From: Paracoccaceae bacterium
GTDB taxonomy: Bacteria; Pseudomonadota; Alphaproteobacteria; Rhodobacterales; Rhodobacteraceae
Assembly (NCBI GenBank): GCA_023254015.1
Contig: JALQYS010000406.1
Location: 1-7,584, forward strand
Direction: 5' to 3'
Length of the DNA stretch: 7,584 nucleotides
The position numbers and the translations under genes were made by a program. The notes below the pieces were generated by a model that was given only the letters and a program-made list of their open reading frames with translations, had not been told where the DNA came from and made no database searches. How positions within the stretch are numbered: the stretch's first letter is position 1; every line of letters begins with the position of its first letter. This document shows positions 1 to 5,383 of the stretch, in pieces.

Positions 1-56
1 GGACTATCAGACCAAACAATGGGGTTACTGAGTTAGATTAGCCTTCACTAGTTCCG
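1..56. other. Compositionally foreign segment abutting the truncated aminotransferase gene
   Basis: This stretch is about 43% GC by direct count over the first 60 bases, far below the GC-rich coding DNA that follows. It contains no ORF of note. It meets the aminotransferase gene exactly where that protein should continue for another 40-50 residues. The simplest reading is a junction with a mobile element or another rearrangement. Read outward from the gene, the foreign segment begins about GTAGCGGAAC. No inverted partner, transposase or target duplication can be seen because the window ends here, so the element is not assigned to a family. An assembly or contig-end artefact cannot be excluded. 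Confidence 0.4.
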
Positions 57-1289
57 CTACAAGGCGACCTTCTGCACGCGGCCGGGCATCGCCTTGTCGG
101 GGGCGGCCTTGGTCGCGCGGTCGCTGACCATCTCGATCGCCAGCATCAGGCCATGGCCGCCACGCACGTCCCCGATGGCGCTGTATTTGTCCTTCAGCGC
201 CTTCAGCCCGTCGAAGAGCTGCTTGCCGCGCGCCGCCGCATTGTCCTTGACGTTCAGCCGCTTGGTTTCGGCCAGCGTCGCCAGTGCGGCCGCAGCCCCC
301 ACCGGATGACCCGAGTAGGTGTAGCCATGGCCGATCGCCGCCTTGCCGCTTTCGTCCTTTTCAAAGACCTCGGCCACGCTTTCGGCAATCATCACCGCGC
401 CGAAGGGGAAATAGGCGTTGGTGATGGCCTTGGCGGTGCAGGAGAAATCGGGCTGCACGCCCCACAGCCGGCTGCCCGTCCAGGCGCCGGTGCGGCCAAA
501 GGCGGTGATGACCTCGTCCGCGATCAAGAGGATGCCGTTCTTGCGGCAGATCGCGGCGACGCCCGGCATGAAGCTTTCATGTGGCGGGATCACGCCACCT
601 GCGCCCAGAACCGGCTCCATGATGAAGGCGGCGATGGTGCCCGCGCCCTGAAAAGCGATCTCATCCTCCAGCGCCTGCAGGCACAGCTGCGCCAGTTTCG
701 CCGGATCGCTTTCATTGAAGGGGTTGCGATAGGGGAAGGGCGCGGGGATGTGGTGGCAACCGGGCAGAAGCGGCTCATAGGGCGTGCGGAAGTTGGCATT
801 GCCATTGACCGAGGCCCCGCCAAAATGCGTGCCGTGATAGCCCTTTTTCAAGCTGAGATACTTGATCCGCCCCGGCTCCCCTTTGATCTTGTGGTATTGC
901 CGCGCCAGCCGAAGCGCAGTTTCCACGCTGTCCGACCCGCCAGAGGTATAGAAAGCCCGCGTCAGGCCATCGGGCGCGAAAAAGTCGCGCAGTTCTTCGG
1001 CCAGTTCGATCACCTTGTCATTCGAGGTGCCGCGGAAGATCGAATAATAGGGCAGGGCGTCCAGCTGCGCCGCGATGGCGTCCTTGATCGGCTGGCAGGA
1101 ATAGCCAAGGTTGACGTTCCACAGGCCCCCTACGGCATCCACCACCTCATGCCCGTCGACATCCTTGATCCGCACGCCCGAAGCACTGGTGATGATCGCG
1201 GGCGGGTTCTTCAGGCTGTCCGAGGGCGCCGTCATCGGGTGCCACAGGCTGCGGGCATTGTTGGCCTTGAGGAAATTTTCGTCTTTCAT
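57..1289 (-). CDS. Class III PLP-dependent aminotransferase, C-terminally truncated
   Basis: It belongs to the omega-amino acid/amine:pyruvate transaminase family (fold type I), cytosolic enzymes that move an amino group from an amine to pyruvate or a similar acceptor, leaving an aldehyde or keto acid. The start chosen is ATG at 1289, preceded by AAAGGA seven bases upstream; it gives 410 residues beginning MKDENFLKANN, whereas the longer in-frame start at 1373 would run into the upstream gene. Visible motifs are SGGSD (116-120, cofactor phosphate region), YHG (151-153, stacks on PLP), ADEV with Asp258 (pyridine nitrogen), Lys287 in TAKA (Schiff base) and GHGYTYSGHP (320-329). Family members are usually about 450-460 residues. 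Here the frame hits TAG right after RVQKVAL, so the last C-terminal segment, which helps form the small domain and substrate pocket, is lost. It is the second gene of an IclR-led unit. The substrate is not known; an amine is inferred from the neighbouring permease and aldehyde dehydrogenase. It is probably a disrupted gene. Confidence 0.88.
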   Translation of the reverse strand: MKDENFLKANNARSLWHPMTAPSDSLKNPPAIITSASGVRIKDVDGHEVVDAVGGLWNVNLGYSCQPIKDAIAAQLDALPYYSIFRGTSNDKVIELAEELRDFFAPDGLTRAFYTSGGSDSVETALRLARQYHKIKGEPGRIKYLSLKKGYHGTHFGGASVNGNANFRTPYEPLLPGCHHIPAPFPYRNPFNESDPAKLAQLCLQALEDEIAFQGAGTIAAFIMEPVLGAGGVIPPHESFMPGVAAICRKNGILLIADEVITAFGRTGAWTGSRLWGVQPDFSCTAKAITNAYFPFGAVMIAESVAEVFEKDESGKAAIGHGYTYSGHPVGAAAALATLAETKRLNVKDNAAARGKQLFDGLKALKDKYSAIGDVRGGHGLMLAIEMVSDRATKAAPDKAMPGRVQKVAL

Positions 1290-1318
1290 GTCGGTCCTTT
1301 CGGGGTGCGGGTCGGGGC

Positions 1319-2104
1319 TCAGGCGGCAAGGCGCCAGAGCGTGGCAATATCGGCGGGCAATGTGCCGCCCCAAAGCGTGGTGATCTCGCTGGCCGCCTGC
1401 GTCAGGGCAAAGCGGATCAGGCGGCGCTGGTCCTCGGTCATGCGGCTGGCCAGCGCGGCCACCGCCACCGCGCCGACGCAGGCCCCAAGCGCGTTGAACA
1501 GCGGCACCGCCATGGAATGGACCTCGGCCTGATAGGCGCCCCGGCTTTCGGCAAAGCCAAGTCCCCTGATCTCGGCCAGTCGGCTGCGCAGCGCCTCGGG
1601 CGAGGTTTCGGTCCGGCCGGTCAGGCGCGCGAAAGGCCGGGCCAGAACCTCGGCGCGGAACGGCTCGGGTTGAAAGGCCAGCACCACAAGGCCGGAGGAG
1701 GTGGCGTGAAAGGGCAGAACCTCGGCGTCCTCCATGGTGACGCGGGTCATGTGCTGACTGGCATAGGCAAAGCCCAGCATGTGCAGCGCCCCGCCCATCA
1801 ACAATGACAGATGCGCCGTCTCGCCGGTTTTCTGCGCCAGCGCCTGCAAGACCGGCATCGCCGCCTCGCGCGTGGGCACCTGCGCCTCGCGCAGGCTGGA
1901 CAGCCGCAGCACCGCCGGGCCCAGCCGGTATTCGCGGCTGGTGCCGATCTGTTCGACCAGACCGAAATCACACAATTCGCTGACCAGGCGATAGCAGGTC
2001 GCCTTGTTCAGATCCGCCAGCCGCGCCAGCTCGGACAGGCCGATCAGCGGCCGGGTCCGGGTGAAAAGGTTCAGCAGTTCCAAGGCTTTGGTAACGGTTC
2101 CCAT
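1319..2104 (-). CDS. IclR-family transcriptional regulator
   Basis: The 261-residue product has the usual IclR length and order: an N-terminal winged helix-turn-helix (about 1-60, with GLSELARLADLNKATCYRL at 22-40 as the recognition region) and a C-terminal effector-binding domain. Family signatures in the latter are LPFHATSSGLVVLAF (130-144) and GFAESRGAYQAEVHSMAVPL (183-202). IclR proteins bind DNA as dimers or tetramers and respond to small metabolites, often of the pathway they control. The ATG at 2104 gives a typical IclR opening, MGTVTKALELL, with a weak AAGG ribosome site upstream. The gene lies 29 bp before the aminotransferase on the same strand, so the two are probably cotranscribed. 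It is divergent from the permease, the usual arrangement for an IclR regulator controlling the shared intergenic region and itself. Whether it activates or represses, and its ligand, cannot be read from the sequence. Confidence 0.93.
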   Translation of the reverse strand: MGTVTKALELLNLFTRTRPLIGLSELARLADLNKATCYRLVSELCDFGLVEQIGTSREYRLGPAVLRLSSLREAQVPTREAAMPVLQALAQKTGETAHLSLLMGGALHMLGFAYASQHMTRVTMEDAEVLPFHATSSGLVVLAFQPEPFRAEVLARPFARLTGRTETSPEALRSRLAEIRGLGFAESRGAYQAEVHSMAVPLFNALGACVGAVAVAALASRMTEDQRRLIRFALTQAASEITTLWGGTLPADIATLWRLAA

Positions 2105-2106
2105 GG

Positions 2107-2141
2107 TGGCCTTGCCGGTTTGCGGAAATTGGCCTTGCCGG
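2107..2141. repeat. 12-bp direct repeat in the IclR 5' region
   Basis: TGGCCTTGCCGG occurs perfectly at 2107-2118 and 2130-2141, a 23-bp period of roughly two helical turns. The first copy sits directly upstream of the IclR start codon and, on the minus strand, carries the AAGG that may serve as its ribosome site. The arrangement could be a pair of protein binding sites for autoregulation or a chance GC-rich duplication. Confidence 0.4.
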
Positions 2142-2158
2142 ATCTTCCCCGGCGCGGC

Positions 2159-2194
2159 TCATTTCAGTTGACAGATTGTCGCGGAGCCTGTCAA
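2159..2194 (-). promoter_or_regulatory. Candidate sigma70-type promoter for the IclR-aminotransferase unit
   Basis: On the minus strand a perfect TTGACA (2194-2189) is followed after 17 bp by TCAACT (2171-2166), a weak -10 with three of six consensus bases. The predicted start near 2159 leaves a leader of about 55 nt to the IclR ATG. Support rests on spacing and on the excellent -35 box; the -10 is poor. Confidence 0.35.
2168..2194. promoter_or_regulatory. Symmetric dyad TTGACAG-N13-CTGTCAA
   Basis: Two perfect 7-bp inverted arms (2168-2174 and 2188-2194) are separated by 13 bp in the divergent intergenic region. Each arm is also the -35 box of an outward promoter. A dimeric regulator bound here would cover both promoters. 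It could be an operator, a paired promoter, or both; the sequence alone does not decide. Confidence 0.4.
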
Positions 2195-2203
2195 ATGAAA
2201 TCG
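2168..2203 (+). promoter_or_regulatory. Candidate sigma70-type promoter for the permease unit
   Basis: A perfect TTGACA (2168-2173) is separated by 17 bp from TCAAAT (2191-2196), which matches four of six -10 consensus bases. The predicted start near 2203 falls at the beginning of the GAACC-ATC-GGTTC palindrome and leaves a leader of about 110 nt before the permease ATG. Its -35 overlaps the opposing minus-strand promoter, so the two would compete for polymerase. Confidence 0.45.
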
Positions 2204-2215
2204 AACCATCGGTTC
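2203..2215. promoter_or_regulatory. Candidate operator palindrome GAACC-ATC-GGTTC
   Basis: This perfect 13-bp interrupted palindrome is flanked by AT-rich DNA in which further positions also pair (seven of ten per arm in a wider alignment). Its size is typical of a dimer half-turn operator, and it lies at the predicted plus-strand transcription start, where a bound protein would block initiation. The divergently encoded IclR protein is the obvious candidate binder (inference). Confidence 0.45.
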
Positions 2216-2240
2216 AAATAATAAACCGACAAGACAGGTC

Positions 2241-2321
2241 ATGCAGGCCTGCAGATCAATGACACAGGAAGGGGACGCTGAAATGAATTATCCCGAACGC
2301 GCGGAGGGTCGCCATGTCTGA
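2241..2321 (+). CDS. Possible leader peptide ORF overlapping the permease start
   Basis: An ATG at 2283 has a strong purine-rich site, AGGAAGGGG (2266-2274), eight bases upstream and opens a 12-codon frame reading MNYPERAEGRHV. It ends at TGA 2319-2321, five bases inside the permease gene. The same frame also extends back to an ATG at 2241 (26 codons), with a weaker site. The permease has its own GGAGGG site located within this short ORF, so ribosomes finishing the leader would stop on top of the permease start. This is consistent with translational coupling. No conserved peptide is recognised; it may simply be an untranslated leader. Confidence 0.3.
   Translation: MQACRSMTQEGDAEMNYPERAEGRHV
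2242..2253. promoter_or_regulatory. 12-bp perfect palindrome TGCAGG/CCTGCA in the permease leader
   Basis: This uninterrupted perfect palindrome lies about 40 bp downstream of the predicted transcription start and 60 bp before the permease ATG. The flanks GTCAT (2238-2242) and ATGAC (2259-2263) are also inverted copies. It could be a second regulator site or a small RNA structure near the leader ORF. Confidence 0.3.
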
Positions 2322-3750
2322 TATGGGGACGCCGTCAAAGGTCTTGCGGTCCAACACCTTGGGTGTTGCGGCCATCACGTTCATGGTGGTTTCGGCCGCG
2401 GCCCCGCTGACGGGCGCGGGCGGTGGGATTCCGCCCTCGATGCTGTTTGGCAATGGCGCCGGCATCGCCGGCAGCTTTGCCATCGTGACGCTGATTCTGC
2501 TGGCCTTTTCGGTCGGCTATGTCGCCATGGCGCGGCATGTGAAGAACGCCGGCGCCTTCTATGCCTTCGCCGCGCAGGGCCTTGGTGGGCACATCGGCGG
2601 CGGGGCGGCGATGATTGCCATCCTGTCTTATAACTGCATGCAGATCGGCCTGATGGGCCTTCTGGGCGCGGTGGCCTCTGGCACCTTCGCGCAATTCGGG
2701 CTGGAGCTGCCCTGGTACGTCTGGACCTACATCTCGATCGCGCTGGTGGCGGTGCTGGGTTATCGTCAGGTTGACCTTTCGGCCAAGGTGCTGGTCGTGC
2801 TTGTGGCGCTGGAATTCCTGATCGTCATCGCGCTGAACCTGTCGATCTTGATCTCGGGCGGGGCCTCGGGCCTGAACCTTGAGCCTTTCACCTGGACGCA
2901 GATCACCAGCGGCACGCCTTCGATCGGCTTCCTGTTCTGCTTTGCCGGCTTCATCGGCTTTGAAGCGACCACGATCTATTCCGAAGAAGCGCGCAACCCC
3001 AGCGTCACCGTGCCGAAAGCCACCTATATCTCGGTTCTGGCCATCGGCATTTTCTACACCATCACCTCGTGGCTGATGACCATGGGCGTCGGCGTCGAAA
3101 ACCTCTTGCCGACGCTGCAGGGCATGCCGGACCCCTCGGGACTGCTGTTCATGCTGGGCGAGCAATATATCGGCGGCACGCTGACGCAGATCATGGGCAT
3201 CCTGTTCATGACCTCGATCTTCGCCGCCGTTCTGGCCTTCCACAACGCGGTTGCCCGCTACAAGTTCGTGGCCGGCCGCGAAGGCTTGCTGCCCGACCGC
3301 GTGGGCACCACCCATGCCCGGCACCTGTCGCCCCACATCGGCTCGGTGATGCAGACCGTGCTGGCGCTGGCCGTCGTCACGTTGTTCGTCGCCAAGGGTC
3401 TTGACCCGGTGCTGAACCTCTTTGTCTGGCTGTCGCAGCTGGGCACGCTTGGCCTTCTGGGCCTGATGGCGCTGGCCTCCTTTGCCGTGATCGCCTTCTT
3501 CATGAAGGATGCGCAGGGCGAGAATGCGCTCTCGACCAAGGTCTTCCCGGCGCTGGCGGGGCTGATCCTGGCCTATCTCTTCGTCATCATCTTCCGCGAT
3601 TTCGGCGCGCTGACCGGGGCCGAGGGCAATCTGTCATGGATGCTGCCGTCGCTGGTGATCGTGGCCGGGATCGTCGGGATCGCCATGGCGGCGATGCTCA
3701 AGGGCCGCGACCCGCGGCGCTTTGCCGAGCTGGGCAAAGGCAAGATCTGA
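2314..3750 (+). CDS. APC-superfamily amino acid/amine permease
   Basis: The product is a 478-residue inner-membrane transporter of the amino acid-polyamine-organocation superfamily, likely a proton- or sodium-coupled importer. About twelve hydrophobic segments can be drawn (roughly 15-38, 51-72, 98-120, 133-150, 157-180, 203-220, 237-258, 288-310, 345-362, 375-397, 408-428, 443-462), the standard APC number. The glycine-rich unwound first helix (PLTGAGGGIP, 31-40) and the GFEATTIYSEEARNP stretch (215-229) are APC signatures of the substrate-binding helices. The chosen ATG has GGAGGG five bases upstream. It is the first gene of the plus-strand unit and is divergent from the IclR regulator. Together with the neighbouring transaminase and aldehyde dehydrogenase, import of an amino compound such as a polyamine or omega-amino acid is inferred; specificity cannot be read directly. 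The length is normal with no damage. Confidence 0.93.
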   Translation: MSDMGTPSKVLRSNTLGVAAITFMVVSAAAPLTGAGGGIPPSMLFGNGAGIAGSFAIVTLILLAFSVGYVAMARHVKNAGAFYAFAAQGLGGHIGGGAAMIAILSYNCMQIGLMGLLGAVASGTFAQFGLELPWYVWTYISIALVAVLGYRQVDLSAKVLVVLVALEFLIVIALNLSILISGGASGLNLEPFTWTQITSGTPSIGFLFCFAGFIGFEATTIYSEEARNPSVTVPKATYISVLAIGIFYTITSWLMTMGVGVENLLPTLQGMPDPSGLLFMLGEQYIGGTLTQIMGILFMTSIFAAVLAFHNAVARYKFVAGREGLLPDRVGTTHARHLSPHIGSVMQTVLALAVVTLFVAKGLDPVLNLFVWLSQLGTLGLLGLMALASFAVIAFFMKDAQGENALSTKVFPALAGLILAYLFVIIFRDFGALTGAEGNLSWMLPSLVIVAGIVGIAMAAMLKGRDPRRFAELGKGKI

Positions 3751-3761
3751 CCCCGTAACCG

Positions 3762-3791
3762 GGGCGCGGCAGGAGACTGCCGCGCCCTTTT
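3762..3791 (+). terminator. Rho-independent terminator/attenuator between permease and ALDH genes
   Basis: An 11-bp perfect GC stem (GGGCGCGGCAG, 3762-3772, with CTGCCGCGCCC, 3777-3787) closes a GAGA loop and is followed by TTTT (3788-3791). It begins 12 bases after the permease stop and ends 23 bases before the aldehyde dehydrogenase ATG, leaving no room for a full promoter after it. Downstream expression therefore depends on read-through, or on a promoter inside the permease gene. A smaller hairpin, CCCCG-TAAC-CGGGG (3751-3764), shares the GGG at 3762-3764 and would compete with the base of the terminator stem. Confidence 0.82.
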
Positions 3792-3814
3792 CCATGCCTG
3801 AAAGGACCGCCGCC

Positions 3815-5302
3815 ATGGCCATCACCCAAGCCGACATTGACCGCCTCGCAAGCGCCCCCGTGGCACCGCAAAAGCTTTTGATCGAAGGGAAATGGGTTGA
3901 AGGCGAGGGCGGAGAAACCACGGTCCTGTCGCCCATCAACGGGCAACAGCTGACCACAACCGCGGCCGCGAGCGCCGCAGACGTCGCACGCGCCGTTGCC
4001 TCGGCCCGCGCGGCCTTTGAAGATGGCCGCTGGTCGCGCATGGCGCCTGCGGGCCGCAAGGCCGTGCTGCACCGGCTGGCCGATCTGATCGACAAACATG
4101 CGCTGGAACTGGCCGTGCTGGGCGTGCGCGACAATGGCACCGACATCGGCATGGCCCTGAAGGCCGAGCCGGGATCGGCCGCTGGCACCTTCCGCTATTA
4201 CGCCGAGGCCATCGACAAGGTTTATGGCGAAATTGCCCCGACCGCCCAAAACGTGCTGGCGCTTGTCCACCGCGAGGCGGTTGGCGTGGTTGCGGCCATC
4301 GTGCCCTGGAACTTCCCGCTGATGATCGGCGCGTGGAAAATCGCGCCCGCGCTGGCCATGGGCAACTCCATCGTGCTGAAACCCGCCGAAACCGCGTCCC
4401 TCACGCTGATCCGCCTTGCCGAACTCGCGCTCGAGGCGGGCGTGCCGCCGGGTGTTTTCAATGTTGTCACTGGACCGGGCCGCATCACCGGAGAGGCGTT
4501 GGCGCTGTCGATGGATGTCGATGTGATGGTCTTCACCGGCTCCGGCCCCACCGGGCGGCGCCTCTTGCAGTATTCCGCGCAATCGAACCTGAAGCGCTGC
4601 TATCTGGAACTTGGCGGCAAGTCGCCCAACATCGTCTTTGCCGACGCGCCCGACCTTGCCGCCGCCGCCAAGGCCGCCGCCACTGCGATCTTCCGCAACG
4701 CCGGACAGGTCTGTGTCGCCGGCTCGCGCCTTCTGGTCGAGGCTGCGGTGCATGATGAGTTTGTCGCCGCCCTTGCCAAGGCCGCAAGCGCCATGAAACT
4801 GGGCAGCCCGCTGGACCTTGCCACCCAGATCGGCGCGGTCAATTCCGAGGTGCAATTGCAGGGCAACCTCGGCTTTGTTGCCGATGCCCGCAAGGAGGGC
4901 GGCGAAATCGTTCTCGGCGGCAACCGCGCCCTGACCGAAACCGGCGGCTACTATATGGAACCCACTGTGGTCGCCGGCGTTCAACCGAACCACCGCCTCT
5001 TCCGCGAAGAGGTCTTCGGCCCCGTCCTCGCCGTCACCCCCTTCACCACCGAGGCCGAGGCCGCGCGCCTTGCCAATGCCACCGATTTCGGCCTTGCCGC
5101 AGGCGTATGGACCTCGAACCTCTCCCGAGCCCACCGCATGGTGCGCGCCATTCGCTCGGGCGTCGTTCATGTCAACACCTATGGCGGGGCGGACAATACC
5201 GTGCCTCTGGGCGGCATGAAGCAATCCGGCAACGGGCACGACAAGTCGCTCCATGCGCTGGACAAATACACCGAGCTGAAGACCGCCTGGATTCAACTCT
5301 GA
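3815..5302 (+). CDS. NAD(P)+-dependent aldehyde dehydrogenase, PuuC type
   Basis: This 495-residue cytosolic enzyme oxidises an aldehyde to its acid. Catalytic features are all present: Cys300 in GQVCVAG, general base Glu265 in LELGGKSPN, Asn166 in PWNFP, Lys189 in LKPAE, and Glu399 and Phe401 in EVFGPV. The ending GGMKQSGNGHDKSLHALDKYTELKT (in part 466-490) and the NIVFADAPDL stretch (272-281) closely resemble E. coli PuuC, the gamma-glutamyl-gamma-aminobutyraldehyde dehydrogenase of putrescine breakdown, which also accepts other aminoaldehydes. The ATG at 3815 is preferred because AAAGGA lies eight bases upstream and the protein then has the family length; an in-frame ATG at 3722 would lie inside the permease gene. 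No PuuA, PuuB or PuuD partner is visible, so a gamma-glutamylated substrate is not assumed. The likely role here is oxidation of the aldehyde made by a transaminase. A terminator just upstream probably lowers its expression relative to the permease. Confidence 0.93.
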   Translation: MAITQADIDRLASAPVAPQKLLIEGKWVEGEGGETTVLSPINGQQLTTTAAASAADVARAVASARAAFEDGRWSRMAPAGRKAVLHRLADLIDKHALELAVLGVRDNGTDIGMALKAEPGSAAGTFRYYAEAIDKVYGEIAPTAQNVLALVHREAVGVVAAIVPWNFPLMIGAWKIAPALAMGNSIVLKPAETASLTLIRLAELALEAGVPPGVFNVVTGPGRITGEALALSMDVDVMVFTGSGPTGRRLLQYSAQSNLKRCYLELGGKSPNIVFADAPDLAAAAKAAATAIFRNAGQVCVAGSRLLVEAAVHDEFVAALAKAASAMKLGSPLDLATQIGAVNSEVQLQGNLGFVADARKEGGEIVLGGNRALTETGGYYMEPTVVAGVQPNHRLFREEVFGPVLAVTPFTTEAEAARLANATDFGLAAGVWTSNLSRAHRMVRAIRSGVVHVNTYGGADNTVPLGGMKQSGNGHDKSLHALDKYTELKTAWIQL

Positions 5303-5330
5303 TCCCATCCTCTGTGCTCAAATATCCCAC

Positions 5331-5357
5331 GGGGGTGCGGGGGTGTGAAACCCCCGC
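5331..5357. repeat. G-rich hairpin in the ALDH-Tm-1 intergenic gap
   Basis: GCGGGGGT (5337-5344) pairs perfectly with ACCCCCGC (5350-5357) around a GTGAA loop. A further run of five G lies just upstream at 5331-5335, after the AT-rich CTCAAATATCCCAC. No T run follows, so it is a poor intrinsic terminator. The combination of CTCAAATATCCC and a G-rich hairpin resembles dispersed intergenic elements I recall from Rhodobacteraceae genomes, but this is from memory. It may also tune mRNA stability between the two genes. Confidence 0.45.
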
Positions 5358-5383
5358 TCCGCCGCCAGTCAAAGGAACCTTCC

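Noticed and set aside
1..56. Assignment of the left edge to a named insertion sequence family
   Set aside because: Only one end is visible, with no transposase or inverted partner; a family name would be a guess.
1290..1373. Longer aminotransferase start at 1373 adding 28 residues
   Set aside because: It would overlap the IclR coding end and lacks family-like sequence; ATG 1289 has a well-placed AAAGGA site and a typical N-terminus.
153..1532. 459-codon plus-strand open frame across the aminotransferase and the end of the IclR gene
   Set aside because: It spans two well-supported minus-strand genes and the gap between them, and its translation has no family resemblance.
2335..3336. 333-codon minus-strand open frame opposite the permease
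   Set aside because: It is the Asp/Arg/Gln/His-rich complement of a membrane protein gene, a typical antisense artefact.
3722..3814. Longer ALDH start at 3722
   Set aside because: It would translate the permease end and the terminator hairpin; ATG 3815 has a good ribosome site and gives the normal family length.
3698..5308. 536-codon minus-strand open frame opposite the ALDH gene
   Set aside because: It is a GC-rich antisense shadow: low-complexity Gly/Arg/His-rich translation with no recognisable domain, lying over a fully convincing ALDH with all catalytic residues.
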